Below are positions 49,761 through 59,104 of a stretch of 64,000 bases of DNA, piece by piece (position 1 is the first letter of the stretch; every line of letters starts with the position of its first letter). The notes below the pieces were generated by a model. It worked only from the letters and a program-made list of their open reading frames with translations, did no database searches and was not told the origin of the DNA. The translations under genes were made by a program, and so were the position numbers. The DNA comes from Patescibacteria group bacterium (GTDB lineage: Bacteria; Patescibacteria; Paceibacteria; UBA6257; 2-01-FULL-56-20). The DNA lies in assembly GCA_018971305.1 (NCBI GenBank), contig JAGXBC010000001.1:1-64000 (forward strand). The letters are read 5' to 3'.

Positions 49761-51554
49761 CTATCGTGCTATCGGCAACGAAAAACCGAAAGTTGAGCCC
49801 TTCCCTTCTCCTTCGGATTCTCCCCAAATTTTCCCTCCCATTTTTTCTACGATTTGCTTCACGATAAAAAGCCCCAAACCTGTGCCGGTAATATTCTGCG
49901 TCTTCTCTGTCTGCACGCGATAAAACTTTTCGAACAATTTTTTCTGGGCTTCTGGGGCCATACCAAAGCCATTGTCCGTAACATAGGTTATAAGCATCTT
50001 ATTCTTCACCTCATGCTTCACACGCACCCAGCCGCCATCGTTATTGTATTTTATGGCATTACCGACAAGGTTCGTCATAACCTCTTTGACCCTATCGGAA
50101 TCAGCCATAACCTTCGGAAGATTTTCCGGAATTTCATAACTCATCTCAACCGATTTATCTTCGGCTAGAGGCCTCAATTCATTCATAACAACGTCTATCG
50201 GTTCCTCAATATCAATCGCCGCAACCTTAATGGTTAACTTACCGACTTCCGAGCGAGAAACTTCCAATAAGTCGTTTACGAGTTGTATCAAGCGTTGATT
50301 GGAATTAATAACCTTTTTTATTAGATCTTTGGTTTTATCCGTTATCGGACCGGTAACACCGTCCAATACCAGGGAGAGATAGCCCCTGATCGCGGCGACG
50401 GGGGTGCGCAGTTCATGGGCAGCTATAAAAACGAACTCGTCTTTAAGTTCTTGGAGCTGCTTCAGGCCGGCAATCATTTTATTGAAGGCATTACCCAATT
50501 CTTCCAATTCGTCTCCTGTGTTAATTTTCACTCTTTCTTCAAATTTCCCCTGAGACACCAATTCAGTTCCCTTTTCTAATGCTTTGATAGGACGGACAAG
50601 AATAATTGCGAATATTATGCTCACGATAATCACCAAAACCAGCACGGCTCCGGACAATAGAATATTTTTATAAAGAATATCGTTCACGCTCGCATCCGCT
50701 TCTGAAGTCGGCCACTCGGCAATAAGACCCCATTTGAATTCCGGAAGATAGCGGGCAGCGGCAACAACCTCCGCGCCGAAATGATTAAGATATCTTTCCT
50801 GGGCACTCGCTCCCAAAAAATTCTCTCCGCTTATAACCGCCGAAACGATAGCCGTATTTCTCAAATCAATTGATGACGTAGTATTCGGCATTCCTCCGAT
50901 AAGCTCTCCCGAATCATCAACCAGATAAACATAACCGCTTGCGCCAAGACTGGTTTCTTTTACTATGTCCTGCAATTGGCTTAAATTAACGTCGGCGACC
51001 ACTGCTGAAATTGGCACGTTGCCGTTGTTAACGTTAGGGCCCGCAATCTCCATAACAGGGCCCTTTCCGGTAAAATGCGCCGCACCGAAATAATCAATTC
51101 CCGTATGAGCGCTGGAGAGTTCCGGAGAACCACTCCAATCTTTAAGCTGGTCGTCGGGAACGCCGTCGGGGTATTCTCGGCTGAATTTTGCCACCTCCTT
51201 TCCGTCCGAACCTATAAAAGCCACGTCCTCCAAGGGAGGAATTGTGGAAAGAAATTGTTTTAAGAGAAATTTCTTTGTGCTAAGGGTGAAATCGCTGTCG
51301 TCGGTTTTGTCGGTAGCAACCTTAACTTCTATGACGCCGGTAATGCCATTTATGAAATTCCTGATCTCTCCATATTTTTGGTCTATAAGAACCGACTCCA
51401 GGTTGGCAACGTCAACTTTGTGCGACTCTCTTATGCTGTAAACCGAAATGAGCCCGGCAATCACGATCGGCACTACGCTTACGGATGCTATCACGAGAAA
51501 AATCTTATTGCGCAACCTTCCCTTGGGGCGGCGTTCTTCGGGAATCTTATCCAT
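49761..51554 (-). CDS. Sensor histidine kinase (Cache-HAMP-HisKA-HATPase)
   Basis: 597 residues. First membrane helix about 18-40, a Cache-like extracytoplasmic sensor (about 45-290, with FIGSDGKEVAKFSREYPDG and GYVYLVDDSGELIGG), second helix about 293-318, HAMP linker (RPIKALEKGTELVSQGKFEERVKI), HisKA with phospho-acceptor His380 (HELRTP), and a C-terminal ATPase (DRVKEVMTNLVGNAIKYN, VTDNGFGM, GTGLGLFIVKQIV). A complete, probably active kinase; no response regulator is next to it. TATAAT lies 9 nt before the ATG. Confidence 0.93.
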   Translation of the reverse strand: MDKIPEERRPKGRLRNKIFLVIASVSVVPIVIAGLISVYSIRESHKVDVANLESVLIDQKYGEIRNFINGITGVIEVKVATDKTDDSDFTLSTKKFLLKQFLSTIPPLEDVAFIGSDGKEVAKFSREYPDGVPDDQLKDWSGSPELSSAHTGIDYFGAAHFTGKGPVMEIAGPNVNNGNVPISAVVADVNLSQLQDIVKETSLGASGYVYLVDDSGELIGGMPNTTSSIDLRNTAIVSAVISGENFLGASAQERYLNHFGAEVVAAARYLPEFKWGLIAEWPTSEADASVNDILYKNILLSGAVLVLVIIVSIIFAIILVRPIKALEKGTELVSQGKFEERVKINTGDELEELGNAFNKMIAGLKQLQELKDEFVFIAAHELRTPVAAIRGYLSLVLDGVTGPITDKTKDLIKKVINSNQRLIQLVNDLLEVSRSEVGKLTIKVAAIDIEEPIDVVMNELRPLAEDKSVEMSYEIPENLPKVMADSDRVKEVMTNLVGNAIKYNNDGGWVRVKHEVKNKMLITYVTDNGFGMAPEAQKKLFEKFYRVQTEKTQNITGTGLGLFIVKQIVEKMGGKIWGESEGEGKGSTFGFSLPIAR

Positions 51555-51563
51555 TGTTTATAA

Positions 51564-51569
51564 ATTATA
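51564..51569 (-). promoter_or_regulatory. -10 box of the sensor kinase gene
   Basis: Extended -10 TGCTATAAT on the minus strand, 9 nt before ATG at 51554. Confidence 0.55.
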
Positions 51570-51674
51570 GCACTACAACTTATCTGAATATTCCAAAAGA
51601 CACAGTATCTTTAAGGAAAAAATGGCTAATCGTGTTTTGTCTTAGTGTGTTGAAAATTATACAATGAAACATAA

Positions 51675-52397
51675 ATGGATAAGTTGTTATCGGTAAAAAA
51701 TCTCAGTGTTTCGTTTGAGGGGAAGCCGGTTATCTCGGGCATCAGCTTTGATTTAAGTGTCGGTGAGAATCTGGCAATCATCGGACCGAACGGCTCAGGG
51801 AAAACCGTGCTCTTAAAGTCTCTAATTGGTATCCTGCCTTATAATGGAGAGGTTTCTTGGACACCTCATACAAAGATCGGATACGTTCCTCAAAAAATTG
51901 ACGCCGACAGGCATCTGCCGCTTACCATAGAAAATCTTCTGCACGCCAAGGCCGGTGCCATTGGATTGAAAAAATTTTCCGTAAAAAATTCCCTGGAGGA
52001 GGTCGGTCTCGGACATTCTGCGGCCAAAACTCCGATAGGCCATCTTTCCGGCGGAGAATTCCAAAGAGCGCTAATTGCCTTCGCCCTCCTCGGGAATCCA
52101 AAAGTATTGCTATTTGACGAACCGACGGCTTCAATTGACGTCTCAGGAGAGGAACTGATCTACGAACTCATCCACGAACTCCAAGACAAGCGGGGAATCT
52201 CCGCGATAGTCGTCTCGCACGACCTGAGCTTTGTTTATAACTACGCCACCAATGTTTTATGCGTGAACAAAACCGGCCTCTGTTTCGGCCCTCCGGAAAA
52301 AACGCTGAATGCCCAGGTTTTAGAAAAAGTTTACGGTCCGCATAAATATTTCCATCACTTCCATCATAAGGACCAAGAAGAACACAAAAATGCTTAG
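51675..52397 (+). CDS. Metal-type ABC transporter ATP-binding protein
   Basis: 240 residues. Walker A GPNGSGKT (about 36-43), signature LSGGEFQRA, Walker B VLLFDEP and the switch HD are present. The sequence resembles ZnuC/MntB ATPases of the ABC-3 class. The C-terminal tail is rich in His (HKYFHHFHHKDQEEH), often a zinc or manganese buffer. It overlaps the permease gene by 8 bp. Confidence 0.92.
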   Translation: MDKLLSVKNLSVSFEGKPVISGISFDLSVGENLAIIGPNGSGKTVLLKSLIGILPYNGEVSWTPHTKIGYVPQKIDADRHLPLTIENLLHAKAGAIGLKKFSVKNSLEEVGLGHSAAKTPIGHLSGGEFQRALIAFALLGNPKVLLFDEPTASIDVSGEELIYELIHELQDKRGISAIVVSHDLSFVYNYATNVLCVNKTGLCFGPPEKTLNAQVLEKVYGPHKYFHHFHHKDQEEHKNA

Positions 52398-53157
52398 CCC
52401 GATTTATTCAATAATTCTTGCTGTTCTTGCGGCGGCAGCAGCAGGCCTGGTCGGCTCTTTCGCCTTGATGAAAAAAACAGTTCTCGCCGGAGATGTAATG
52501 TCGCATGTCGCTATCCCCGGACTCGGATTGGCTCTGATCTGGAATATCAATCCCCTAATCGGCGGAGCAGCTACGCTCCTTTTGGGAGCTATAATCATTT
52601 GGCGGCTTGAGGAAAAAACTTCTTTGTCTTCGGAAGCCGCAATCGGCGTAATCTTCGCCTCTTCTGTCGCGCTCGGAGCGCTGCTTATAAATTCCAAAGA
52701 AGAGTTGATAGACGCGCTCTTCGGCGGATTCGGCGGATTATCCACTAATGAATTTATTTTTGGCGTCGCCGCCAGCCTGTTCGTTATAATAGTGCTTTGG
52801 ATTCTTAGAAATAAATTGATTATAAATCTTTTCTCGTCCGATCTTGCCGCTTCTGCCAATATCAACACGAGCGGCCTGAACCTTTGGTTTATAATTCTCT
52901 TTGCTCTTACGATACTCTCTGGGCTCCGCTTCCTCGGAGCACTGCTCGCCGGAGCATTGATAATCGTGCCCGCAGCGGCCGCGAGGCAACTGACTCACAG
53001 CCTGGGCTGGTTCATCGGAATGTCAACTTTGTTGTCCGTGGTTTCCGTGATATTGGGCTTTATCATCTCTAATACTTATGGCTTAGAGCTCGGCCCAACG
53101 GTTGTAGTAGTTGCGGCAGGAATTTTCGTTTTAAGTTTGCTAAAGAAAAAAGAATAA
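52390..53157 (+). CDS. Metal-type ABC transporter permease (ZnuB/MntC-like)
   Basis: 255 residues with about eight helices. GSFALMKKTVLAGDVMSHVAIPGLGLAL, FLGALLAGALIIVPAAAARQL and the long Gly-rich first half identify the ABC-3 permease family. No substrate-binding protein is adjacent in the window, so either it lies elsewhere or a distant one is shared. Zinc or manganese uptake is inferred. Confidence 0.92.
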   Translation: MLSPIYSIILAVLAAAAAGLVGSFALMKKTVLAGDVMSHVAIPGLGLALIWNINPLIGGAATLLLGAIIIWRLEEKTSLSSEAAIGVIFASSVALGALLINSKEELIDALFGGFGGLSTNEFIFGVAASLFVIIVLWILRNKLIINLFSSDLAASANINTSGLNLWFIILFALTILSGLRFLGALLAGALIIVPAAAARQLTHSLGWFIGMSTLLSVVSVILGFIISNTYGLELGPTVVVVAAGIFVLSLLKKKE

Positions 53158-53185
53158 CTACGGAGCGGGTAAAGGGAGGCGAACA

Positions 53186-53260
53186 AAATTTCGCCTACGC
53201 GAAATTTTTTGAAACCCAGCGGTTTCAAAACTTCCGCAACGGGAAACCTCCCGGTTTCCC
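53186..53260. repeat. Three consecutive perfect hairpins
   Basis: AAATTTCGC/GCGAAATTT (53186-53194, 53199-53207), TTTTGAAACC/GGTTTCAAAA (53207-53216, 53221-53230) and GGGAAACC/GGTTTCCC (53241-53248, 53253-53260), each with a 4-nt loop. The minus strand has an open frame through them that begins with no start signal, so it is probably a repeat element rather than a gene. It lies between the permease gene and tRNA-Gly. Confidence 0.7.
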
Positions 53261-53297
53261 GACCCCATCCACGTTCGATTCCCATTATTACCAATTG

Positions 53298-53342
53298 CAG
53301 ATATAAAATCAGCCCACTTACAGCGAGCTGATTTTATATCTG
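53298..53342. repeat. 15-bp perfect inverted repeat abutting the 3' end of tRNA-Gly
   Basis: Arms CAGATATAAAATCAG (53298-53312) and CTGATTTTATATCTG (53328-53342) with a 15-nt loop; the right arm touches the last base of the tRNA. No T-run follows, so it does not look like a normal terminator. Confidence 0.7.
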
Positions 53343-53413
53343 AGCGGGTAACGGGAATCGAACCCGTGTCTAAACCTTGGGAAGGTCTCGTTCTGCCACT
53401 GAACCATACCCGC
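53343..53413 (-). tRNA. tRNA-Gly (CCC)
   Basis: Acceptor GCGGGTA/TACCCGC, D arm GTTC/GAAC, anticodon stem AGACC/GGTTT with loop TTCCCAA (anticodon CCC), T arm ACGGG-TTCGATT-CCCGT. CCA is not encoded. Confidence 0.92.
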
Positions 53414-53460
53414 GTTAGAATATCTTAACAAGCTTGCGAGTTTAGATATTCTTACCCTAG

Positions 53461-53495
53461 CCTGACGGCCGGCAGGCATCCCGCCAGCGGCGGGG
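53461..53495. repeat. GC-rich REP-like palindromes
   Basis: CCTGACGGCCGGCAGG (near-perfect palindrome, 53461-53476) and CCCGCCAGCGGCGGGG (53480-53495, CCCGCC/GGCGGG stem). They lie in the gap between tRNA-Gly and the deaminase-like gene, in a region otherwise without features. Confidence 0.55.
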
Positions 53496-53647
53496 CAATA
53501 ACTCCCGCCAGTTTATCAACAACACAAAATAAAAACCGAAATTCTCTTCCTCTGAAATTTTATACGGAACAATAGCATCTTGTCCAACGTACAAATATGG
53601 ACTGGAATGAAAAACCGCCGATACGTGACCGGCGGCCCAGAAAAAAC

Positions 53648-54658
53648 CTATTTCGGTATGCTCAAGTAATACGTCTTGAGGTCTTCCAAAAATTTTCCTC
53701 CGAAATTCTTTGGCGTGAAAGGGAACGGCAGCCACTCCTTGGAAGTCGTCTGCCAAACCTCGGTGATAATTCCTTTCCGATGGTTAACCAGAAAAACGGG
53801 AATATCGCGTTCCTCTCCCCAAAGCAATTCGCACTGCAAATTGAGTTCTAAAAGGTGCTGGCGATCCTTATACATAACGTGCGGCGGACCGGGGCTCAGT
53901 TCTTCGTCATGAAGAATAAAAACGTATCTGAGAATCGACGAGTTTGCCCTACGCATCTGACGCACAGCGTCGCGAAGCGGATAGATGGGATGATATTCGC
54001 ACATTCCGTCGATCGCGCCGATGTAATGATCTTTTCCCATAATCAAGGCGGAATAGCGCCTATCCGGAAAAACACTCCTCGGACTATAGGCGTCGTTGGT
54101 TAGTTTTTTCTCCTCGCGGAGCAATTCTTCGGCAAGGCCTTGAAAATACTCAAGGGTTTCCCCGCAAAGGTCAACGGCTTTTTTCTTTACGTCAAAGAGC
54201 AAAAGCCTCATGGAAGAAACCGCAGCTTCGTGTGTTTCGCGATTTCCACAAACAAATTCAAAATCCGTTCCCAGGCCGCCGAGAATAACGTCACGGCAAT
54301 TTCCGCAACAGGTCGGAGGAGAGTTAAATTCCTTGCGAACGGACGTGAATCCGAAAATAATATCGCCTTGCTCGGACCAGCCATAACGCGAACGGAATGC
54401 CGCCACGGCACACTCCTCGCAATGCAATGCCTGCATTACCCCATATTCAATATTCCCCACAGGAAGGAATTCTCCACTCCATATCCCGATAGAACCGCGG
54501 ACGAAATAATTGGAGAATATCGGCATAGACACGCTAGAGTCATGCGCCACTTCCAATGCTTTTCCGTATGAATAAACCTTACGTTGTTGCAGATCCGAAA
54601 GCGGGGTACTTCGTATTTTCCCTTCGTGATCAAGCTCGAGATTCCTGAAGTTCCACAT
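53648..54658 (-). CDS. Cytidine-deaminase-fold protein, tandem domains
   Basis: 336 residues. The first domain (1-150) has the CDA layout: SGKALEVAHDSS-like helix, GxNIEYGVMQALHCEECA with metal ligand His79 and catalytic Glu81, then PTCCGNCRD with Cys118-x-x-Cys121. The second half (about 195-320) repeats the fold (YSALIMGKDHYIGAIDGM, then PPHVMYKDRQHLLEL) without the zinc motif, as in the two-domain E. coli Cdd. The likely activity is deamination of cytidine or a related nucleoside. No close family name was assigned. It lies near IMPDH and adenosine deaminase. Confidence 0.75.
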   Translation of the reverse strand: MWNFRNLELDHEGKIRSTPLSDLQQRKVYSYGKALEVAHDSSVSMPIFSNYFVRGSIGIWSGEFLPVGNIEYGVMQALHCEECAVAAFRSRYGWSEQGDIIFGFTSVRKEFNSPPTCCGNCRDVILGGLGTDFEFVCGNRETHEAAVSSMRLLLFDVKKKAVDLCGETLEYFQGLAEELLREEKKLTNDAYSPRSVFPDRRYSALIMGKDHYIGAIDGMCEYHPIYPLRDAVRQMRRANSSILRYVFILHDEELSPGPPHVMYKDRQHLLELNLQCELLWGEERDIPVFLVNHRKGIITEVWQTTSKEWLPFPFTPKNFGGKFLEDLKTYYLSIPK

Positions 54659-54721
54659 AATACACGCTCCTGTACTGGAAAGTTACTGGCTAAAGAATAA
54701 CCGCAAACCTGCATTACGGTC

Positions 54722-54761
54722 AAGAAAAAACAAAAAGGCCGAGGGTTTTTAATCCTCGGCC
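54722..54761 (-). terminator. Terminator of the 914-residue protein gene
   Basis: Eight-bp stem GGCCGAGG (54737-54744)/CCTCGGCC (54754-54761), on the minus strand followed by TTTTTGTTTTTT. Confidence 0.85.
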
Positions 54762-54767
54762 ACTGAA

Positions 54768-57512
54768 TTATACCGGTATATATCCAGTCAATTCATCTAT
54801 CATGTTCTCAATGAACGGCGCCATCTTACCTTGTTGATATCCCTTGGTTCCTTCCGCCGGACGCACAAATTCATCATCCTTGCCTTTGTAGGCAGGACTC
54901 TGGAATTTGTAGTTCAGCAAGAATTCCCAGGGAACAAACTCAACAGTGATGCCGTGATGAGTGGAGAATTCGATCAGAGTGAACATAACCGTGGACATGA
55001 GCCCAGCACGCAGCTCATAGCCGCTTTGTCCGGCAGCAGCTCCCGCCTGAACGATGACCTTGTCTCCAAGCTCAGTCATCCAAACGGAATGTTTATCGCC
55101 ACCGAGGAGAAGATCAATCCCCCTTGAGGCGCGAGCCATATTTCTGAGCCACTTCTTCCCTTCATCCGCGGGCGTTCTTCCGGCGAAGGGCTGCCACATA
55201 TGCTGAATGGCAACCTTGAATCCGCAGATTGTATCCACAAAGAAAGGCCAATTAACAATATCGCCTTGTGGATTGTGGGTATCCATCCAGCGAATCCTGC
55301 TAATTGTCAGAGCTTTCTTAAGCGGATTATCAATGCCGAGTCGCTCTCGTTCCATTAAAACTCCCTGAAGACCTGTCTCAAGGAACGTTAACGGACTATC
55401 ACCCGAACGCTTGGCATCAAAATTATTCCACTCGTGATTTCCAAGCCATGCAGCCACATCCTTAAGATTAGGAGCACCAAGAATCAAAGGCGCAACCAAT
55501 CCGAAGGAAAACTTCTTTTGGGCGTGCATACTCGTCAAGCGAGTCGGCCTATTTTCCGCGGTATTCTGCGGATACATGTTGCCGTGGATGAAATCTCCAT
55601 TGATCCACAGATGCTCTGCTTGCCGCTCATGAAGCCCATAGTCAAGAAATTTAACCACGAGCTCTGGCCATTGAGTAATAGAGCCGAATTGCTCGTCCGT
55701 GGCAAGAAGCCCCACAGAACGCTGCTCCTTCATACCCTTGTGTGCTTCAATTACTTTCATAACCGAGCGATTCAAAATCCTGAAACGAAGACGGCCGTCA
55801 GCGCATAAAATGATTTCTGGCGCCGATGGAGAAACAGGTTCCTTGCGAACCCTGTCTTGTCTCCGCTCTTTGGATTCCAAAATTCTCGTATTCCATTCTT
55901 TCATCGTGTATGCCGCAGCAGGCATAGTATTCTGCATTCCTGGCAAATTAAGTATCCAGGTGCCCATCAAGTATTCCGCGAAGAAACTTTCTTGATGGAA
56001 ATCGGCAAGCATCCAGGGCAGCTCCTGACGTGAGAGACCAAGGTGCCTCGCAATAGCATCCATATGTTGAATGGTTGCTTGATATTGCGTGATGTCGGAG
56101 AATCCGGCGTTGTGGACAACACGAATTTCTTTATTATCCGCGACTTTGAGCCGCAGGGTATCGGGCGTCACGATACGTTTTCCAATATTGCCATAAAGGG
56201 CCGCAACGTTTACCACCTTTTCGTAATCTTTCGGATAATTGAAGCCATACTGCTTGGCCAGCCTAATCTCAATGATTAGACGATATTCGCTCTTCCGAAT
56301 GCCAATCTTGTTATAAACCTCTTGACGGTTCAAGAGAGAACTACCGATCCTCAGTTGGTACGTATCAATGATTTCCCACTGAGCCCTGATCTTTCGACGA
56401 AGCTCCTTGTTGTCCAAGCGACGCGTCATCTCGGCAGAAAAACTCTGCCAGTTAACGCCGAACTTCCAAGGATTCTTACCTTCGGCGAGGTGCATCAGTG
56501 TGGCATAATCTTCAGCCAATCGCCAATCGTCATCTCCCTGAATCACGCAAACTTTATTAGTAACGATTTTTTCCATCCAATCCAGCAACAAGCCGGCGGA
56601 ATGGAATTGGGACTCGATTTTGTGCAGTCCGCCCTCTTCCACCAACATATTTGATTTGGCTTTATTCTTTACCTCAAAACGCCCCTGTACCAACCCGCTC
56701 GTAATAACGAGACTGGGCTTGTCGGTTGCGCTCAGGATCCATTCAAGCAATTCTTCGTCCGTATATTGGCTTCCGTAGAGAACTTCCCCCACGAAAAGAA
56801 GTTTAAGGTCTTTGCCTTTCAGCTCTTCGCTGAGGTCGGTTACCGGGACCATTTTATTCACCCGATCTTTTTTCAAGATTTCTCTTACTTCCGCAAGAGA
56901 TGCGGGCATATCACCAGACTCTTCGCCTTTCACAAAAATCTTGTTTTCCAGAGCGGTGGTTTCCAGTGTCATTATGGACTGGGCATCAACACCTAACTCA
57001 ACACCGCGCGGGGTAAGAGAATATTCATTGCCTTTTTTGTTTGCGCGAATCAATCCAAGTGCCAGGTAATAAGCAAAGAGTGTCGTTAAAAACTCAACCC
57101 CCTGCTTTTCGCTGCCATAGAGTGCATTGGCAATCATCAATAAAGAAATCGGATGATCGCTTAACTGACCAAGGATCCTGTTTTTTTCTTTTTCGGGAAG
57201 AAGCTTGTAGAGCTCATCCGATTTATAAAAACCGGCTTGGTTGGAAAAATACCAGTGGCAATCGTTAGCACGATCTCTGACTTTAACCAGAAATCCCTGG
57301 TCTTCAAGTTTGTCAAGAATACCGCGCGTCCAGTTTTTATTCCGCTTAAGGAGCCGCGATGCTTGACGATTTCTTAATCGCCTTGCCCTCTGGAGATGTG
57401 GCTCTAATTTTTTGTATGCTTGCAAAACTTCCTGTTTTTCTTTTTTGGCTTGCTCCGGACTAATTGGCTTAGGATCAACAGCGACAATCTCTTTCTTTTT
57501 GTTTTTGTTCAT
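54768..57512 (-). CDS. Large unknown protein with metallophosphoesterase motifs
   Basis: 914 residues. The Lys-rich start and a winged-helix-like region (about 40-190) precede a first phosphoesterase-like block near 235-330 (LLFVGEVLYGSQ, ITSGLVQG, VIQGDDD), in which the metal-binding residues look lost. After a helical region the second block keeps them: ATDEQ with Asp606, NGD (Asp640), GNHE (691-694) and GGDKHS (His808); the usual DxH reads DxQ. The set resembles a calcineurin-like phosphoesterase, and the double layout recalls archaeal DP1/eukaryotic B-subunit phosphoesterases. Substrate and role are unknown. It ends at its own terminator. Confidence 0.7.
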   Translation of the reverse strand: MNKNKKKEIVAVDPKPISPEQAKKEKQEVLQAYKKLEPHLQRARRLRNRQASRLLKRNKNWTRGILDKLEDQGFLVKVRDRANDCHWYFSNQAGFYKSDELYKLLPEKEKNRILGQLSDHPISLLMIANALYGSEKQGVEFLTTLFAYYLALGLIRANKKGNEYSLTPRGVELGVDAQSIMTLETTALENKIFVKGEESGDMPASLAEVREILKKDRVNKMVPVTDLSEELKGKDLKLLFVGEVLYGSQYTDEELLEWILSATDKPSLVITSGLVQGRFEVKNKAKSNMLVEEGGLHKIESQFHSAGLLLDWMEKIVTNKVCVIQGDDDWRLAEDYATLMHLAEGKNPWKFGVNWQSFSAEMTRRLDNKELRRKIRAQWEIIDTYQLRIGSSLLNRQEVYNKIGIRKSEYRLIIEIRLAKQYGFNYPKDYEKVVNVAALYGNIGKRIVTPDTLRLKVADNKEIRVVHNAGFSDITQYQATIQHMDAIARHLGLSRQELPWMLADFHQESFFAEYLMGTWILNLPGMQNTMPAAAYTMKEWNTRILESKERRQDRVRKEPVSPSAPEIILCADGRLRFRILNRSVMKVIEAHKGMKEQRSVGLLATDEQFGSITQWPELVVKFLDYGLHERQAEHLWINGDFIHGNMYPQNTAENRPTRLTSMHAQKKFSFGLVAPLILGAPNLKDVAAWLGNHEWNNFDAKRSGDSPLTFLETGLQGVLMERERLGIDNPLKKALTISRIRWMDTHNPQGDIVNWPFFVDTICGFKVAIQHMWQPFAGRTPADEGKKWLRNMARASRGIDLLLGGDKHSVWMTELGDKVIVQAGAAAGQSGYELRAGLMSTVMFTLIEFSTHHGITVEFVPWEFLLNYKFQSPAYKGKDDEFVRPAEGTKGYQQGKMAPFIENMIDELTGYIPV

Positions 57513-57627
57513 TCAATCCTCCCATATTATAAGGTATCAAAATTACTTTCTGCCTTCATCGTTGCAGAAAAGACAACTGCAGTCAATAGCAACAGCACCA
57601 CAAAAATCCTGCATCTAATACAAGAAC

Positions 57628-59097
57628 TTACGCCTTCTTCACGCCCTCAAAATGCCCGGCGGCAGTTTGCTCTATAAATCTTCCTTTATCCCGCAATTCC
57701 CCTAAGTTTTTCACGCCCAAATAGGCCATCGTGGAAGCAAGGCCGCGCAGCAGGTCGTCCACTATTTCATGGATAGTCCCGGTCACCGGCACGACCTGAG
57801 TGACACCCTCCGGCCGGCGGATGGATTTCAGATCGCCCCTCCGATACCTGGCTAGTTGCGCGGCGAAAGACGCCGAACCTGTATAATTTTTTACAGGACG
57901 ATTGTCTTCGTCGACGAACATAGGGCTCGCCGATTCTCTGGCACGCACAAGAAGATTCCCGAGCATCACCGCCCTAGCTCCCACAATAAGAGCCTTAGCT
58001 AAGTCACCGGGGTTTTTTATGCCGCCGTCGGCAATGACAGTTTTTTTATAACGGCCGGCGATAACCGCACACTCGGCAACAGCCGTAAGTTGCGGAACCC
58101 CTACTCCAACCTCGCGGGTGCGACAGACAAATCCAGGCCCCTGTCCGACCTTCACGATGTCGGCTCCGATCTCAAACAAAAATTTCGCGCCCTCAGCGGT
58201 GGAAACGTTGCCAACAACAAGCGGCAATTTCGGAAATTCTTTTTTTATCTTTTTGATGGCTTCTTCTGTGTTCACCGAATACGCCCGCGCCGTATCTATC
58301 AGCAAAATTGAGACACCATTTTTTATCTGCGCTTCAACTTCCCGCAAGTGCTTAGCGGTAAATGTTTGCCCCACACCTATACTTCCGGCACGCAAAAACC
58401 TTCCCTTGTCATCACGTGTCGCCCGCGGATAACGCGATTTATAGAAAAGACCATTCGCGGTAATAAGGCCGGCGAGTTTGCCACTTTTATCAACGAGCGG
58501 AAGTTTTTCAATTTTATTTTTACGCAGGAGCTCTCCGGCTTTTTTAAAATCAATGCCAAGCGCCGCGACAATAAGCTTTTTGGACATTAAATCGCCCACG
58601 GATTTCCCGTCTTTTTCTTCGTAGAGCCAATCTCTTTTGGATAAAATACCCACGGGCTTTTTATTTTTATCAATAACGATAAGGCTACGCACGCCGAACT
58701 GCGACATTTGCTTCTTCGCATCCTCAAGCGCAGTATTCGGCTTGGTTGTAAGCGGTTCGTCAATCAAAGCGGAGTCGGCGCGGCTAATCCTTGTTATTAA
58801 TTCCACCCGCTCCTCAATGGGCAAGCTTTGAGGCGGGAAAGCCAATCCCCCCTCCCGTTCCAAAGCCACGGCGAGCTCCAAGCCGGTTACGGATTCCATA
58901 TTGGCGCTCACTATCGGTATGGAAAGATTGAGGTTTTGCGATAATCTCGTTTCAAAATTAAAAACTTCCGACCGCGAACGGATGTCGGAATAGTTCTCCG
59001 GCAAAGAGACATCGCTAAAAGTAAGAGCACGGCCTGTCGGCAGACCCTTGGATGCAAAAAATTCGTGGATGGCAGATTTTTCTTCGTTCGTCAGCAC
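57628..59097 (-). CDS. guaB: IMP dehydrogenase
   Basis: 489 residues, GTG start at 59097. The barrel start LTFSDVSLPENY, SIPIVSANMESVTG, CBS pair (about 110-225), VGQGPGFVCRTREVGVGVPQ with the catalytic Cys, and DGGIKNPGDLAKAL are conserved. It converts IMP to XMP with NAD, the first step toward GMP. The active-site loop reads FVCRTR rather than the common SICTTR; the rest fits IMPDH better than GMP reductase because CBS domains are present. Confidence 0.93.
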   Translation of the reverse strand: MLTNEEKSAIHEFFASKGLPTGRALTFSDVSLPENYSDIRSRSEVFNFETRLSQNLNLSIPIVSANMESVTGLELAVALEREGGLAFPPQSLPIEERVELITRISRADSALIDEPLTTKPNTALEDAKKQMSQFGVRSLIVIDKNKKPVGILSKRDWLYEEKDGKSVGDLMSKKLIVAALGIDFKKAGELLRKNKIEKLPLVDKSGKLAGLITANGLFYKSRYPRATRDDKGRFLRAGSIGVGQTFTAKHLREVEAQIKNGVSILLIDTARAYSVNTEEAIKKIKKEFPKLPLVVGNVSTAEGAKFLFEIGADIVKVGQGPGFVCRTREVGVGVPQLTAVAECAVIAGRYKKTVIADGGIKNPGDLAKALIVGARAVMLGNLLVRARESASPMFVDEDNRPVKNYTGSASFAAQLARYRRGDLKSIRRPEGVTQVVPVTGTIHEIVDDLLRGLASTMAYLGVKNLGELRDKGRFIEQTAAGHFEGVKKA

Positions 59098-59104
59098 AAG
59101 AACT

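Noticed and set aside
53271..53284. T-arm-like string GTTCGATTCCC on the plus strand
   Set aside because: No matching acceptor or anticodon arm; it is not a tRNA.
53076..53294. 72-residue minus-strand frame through the hairpin triplet
   Set aside because: No start signal, overlaps the permease gene end, and its sequence is dictated by three palindromes.
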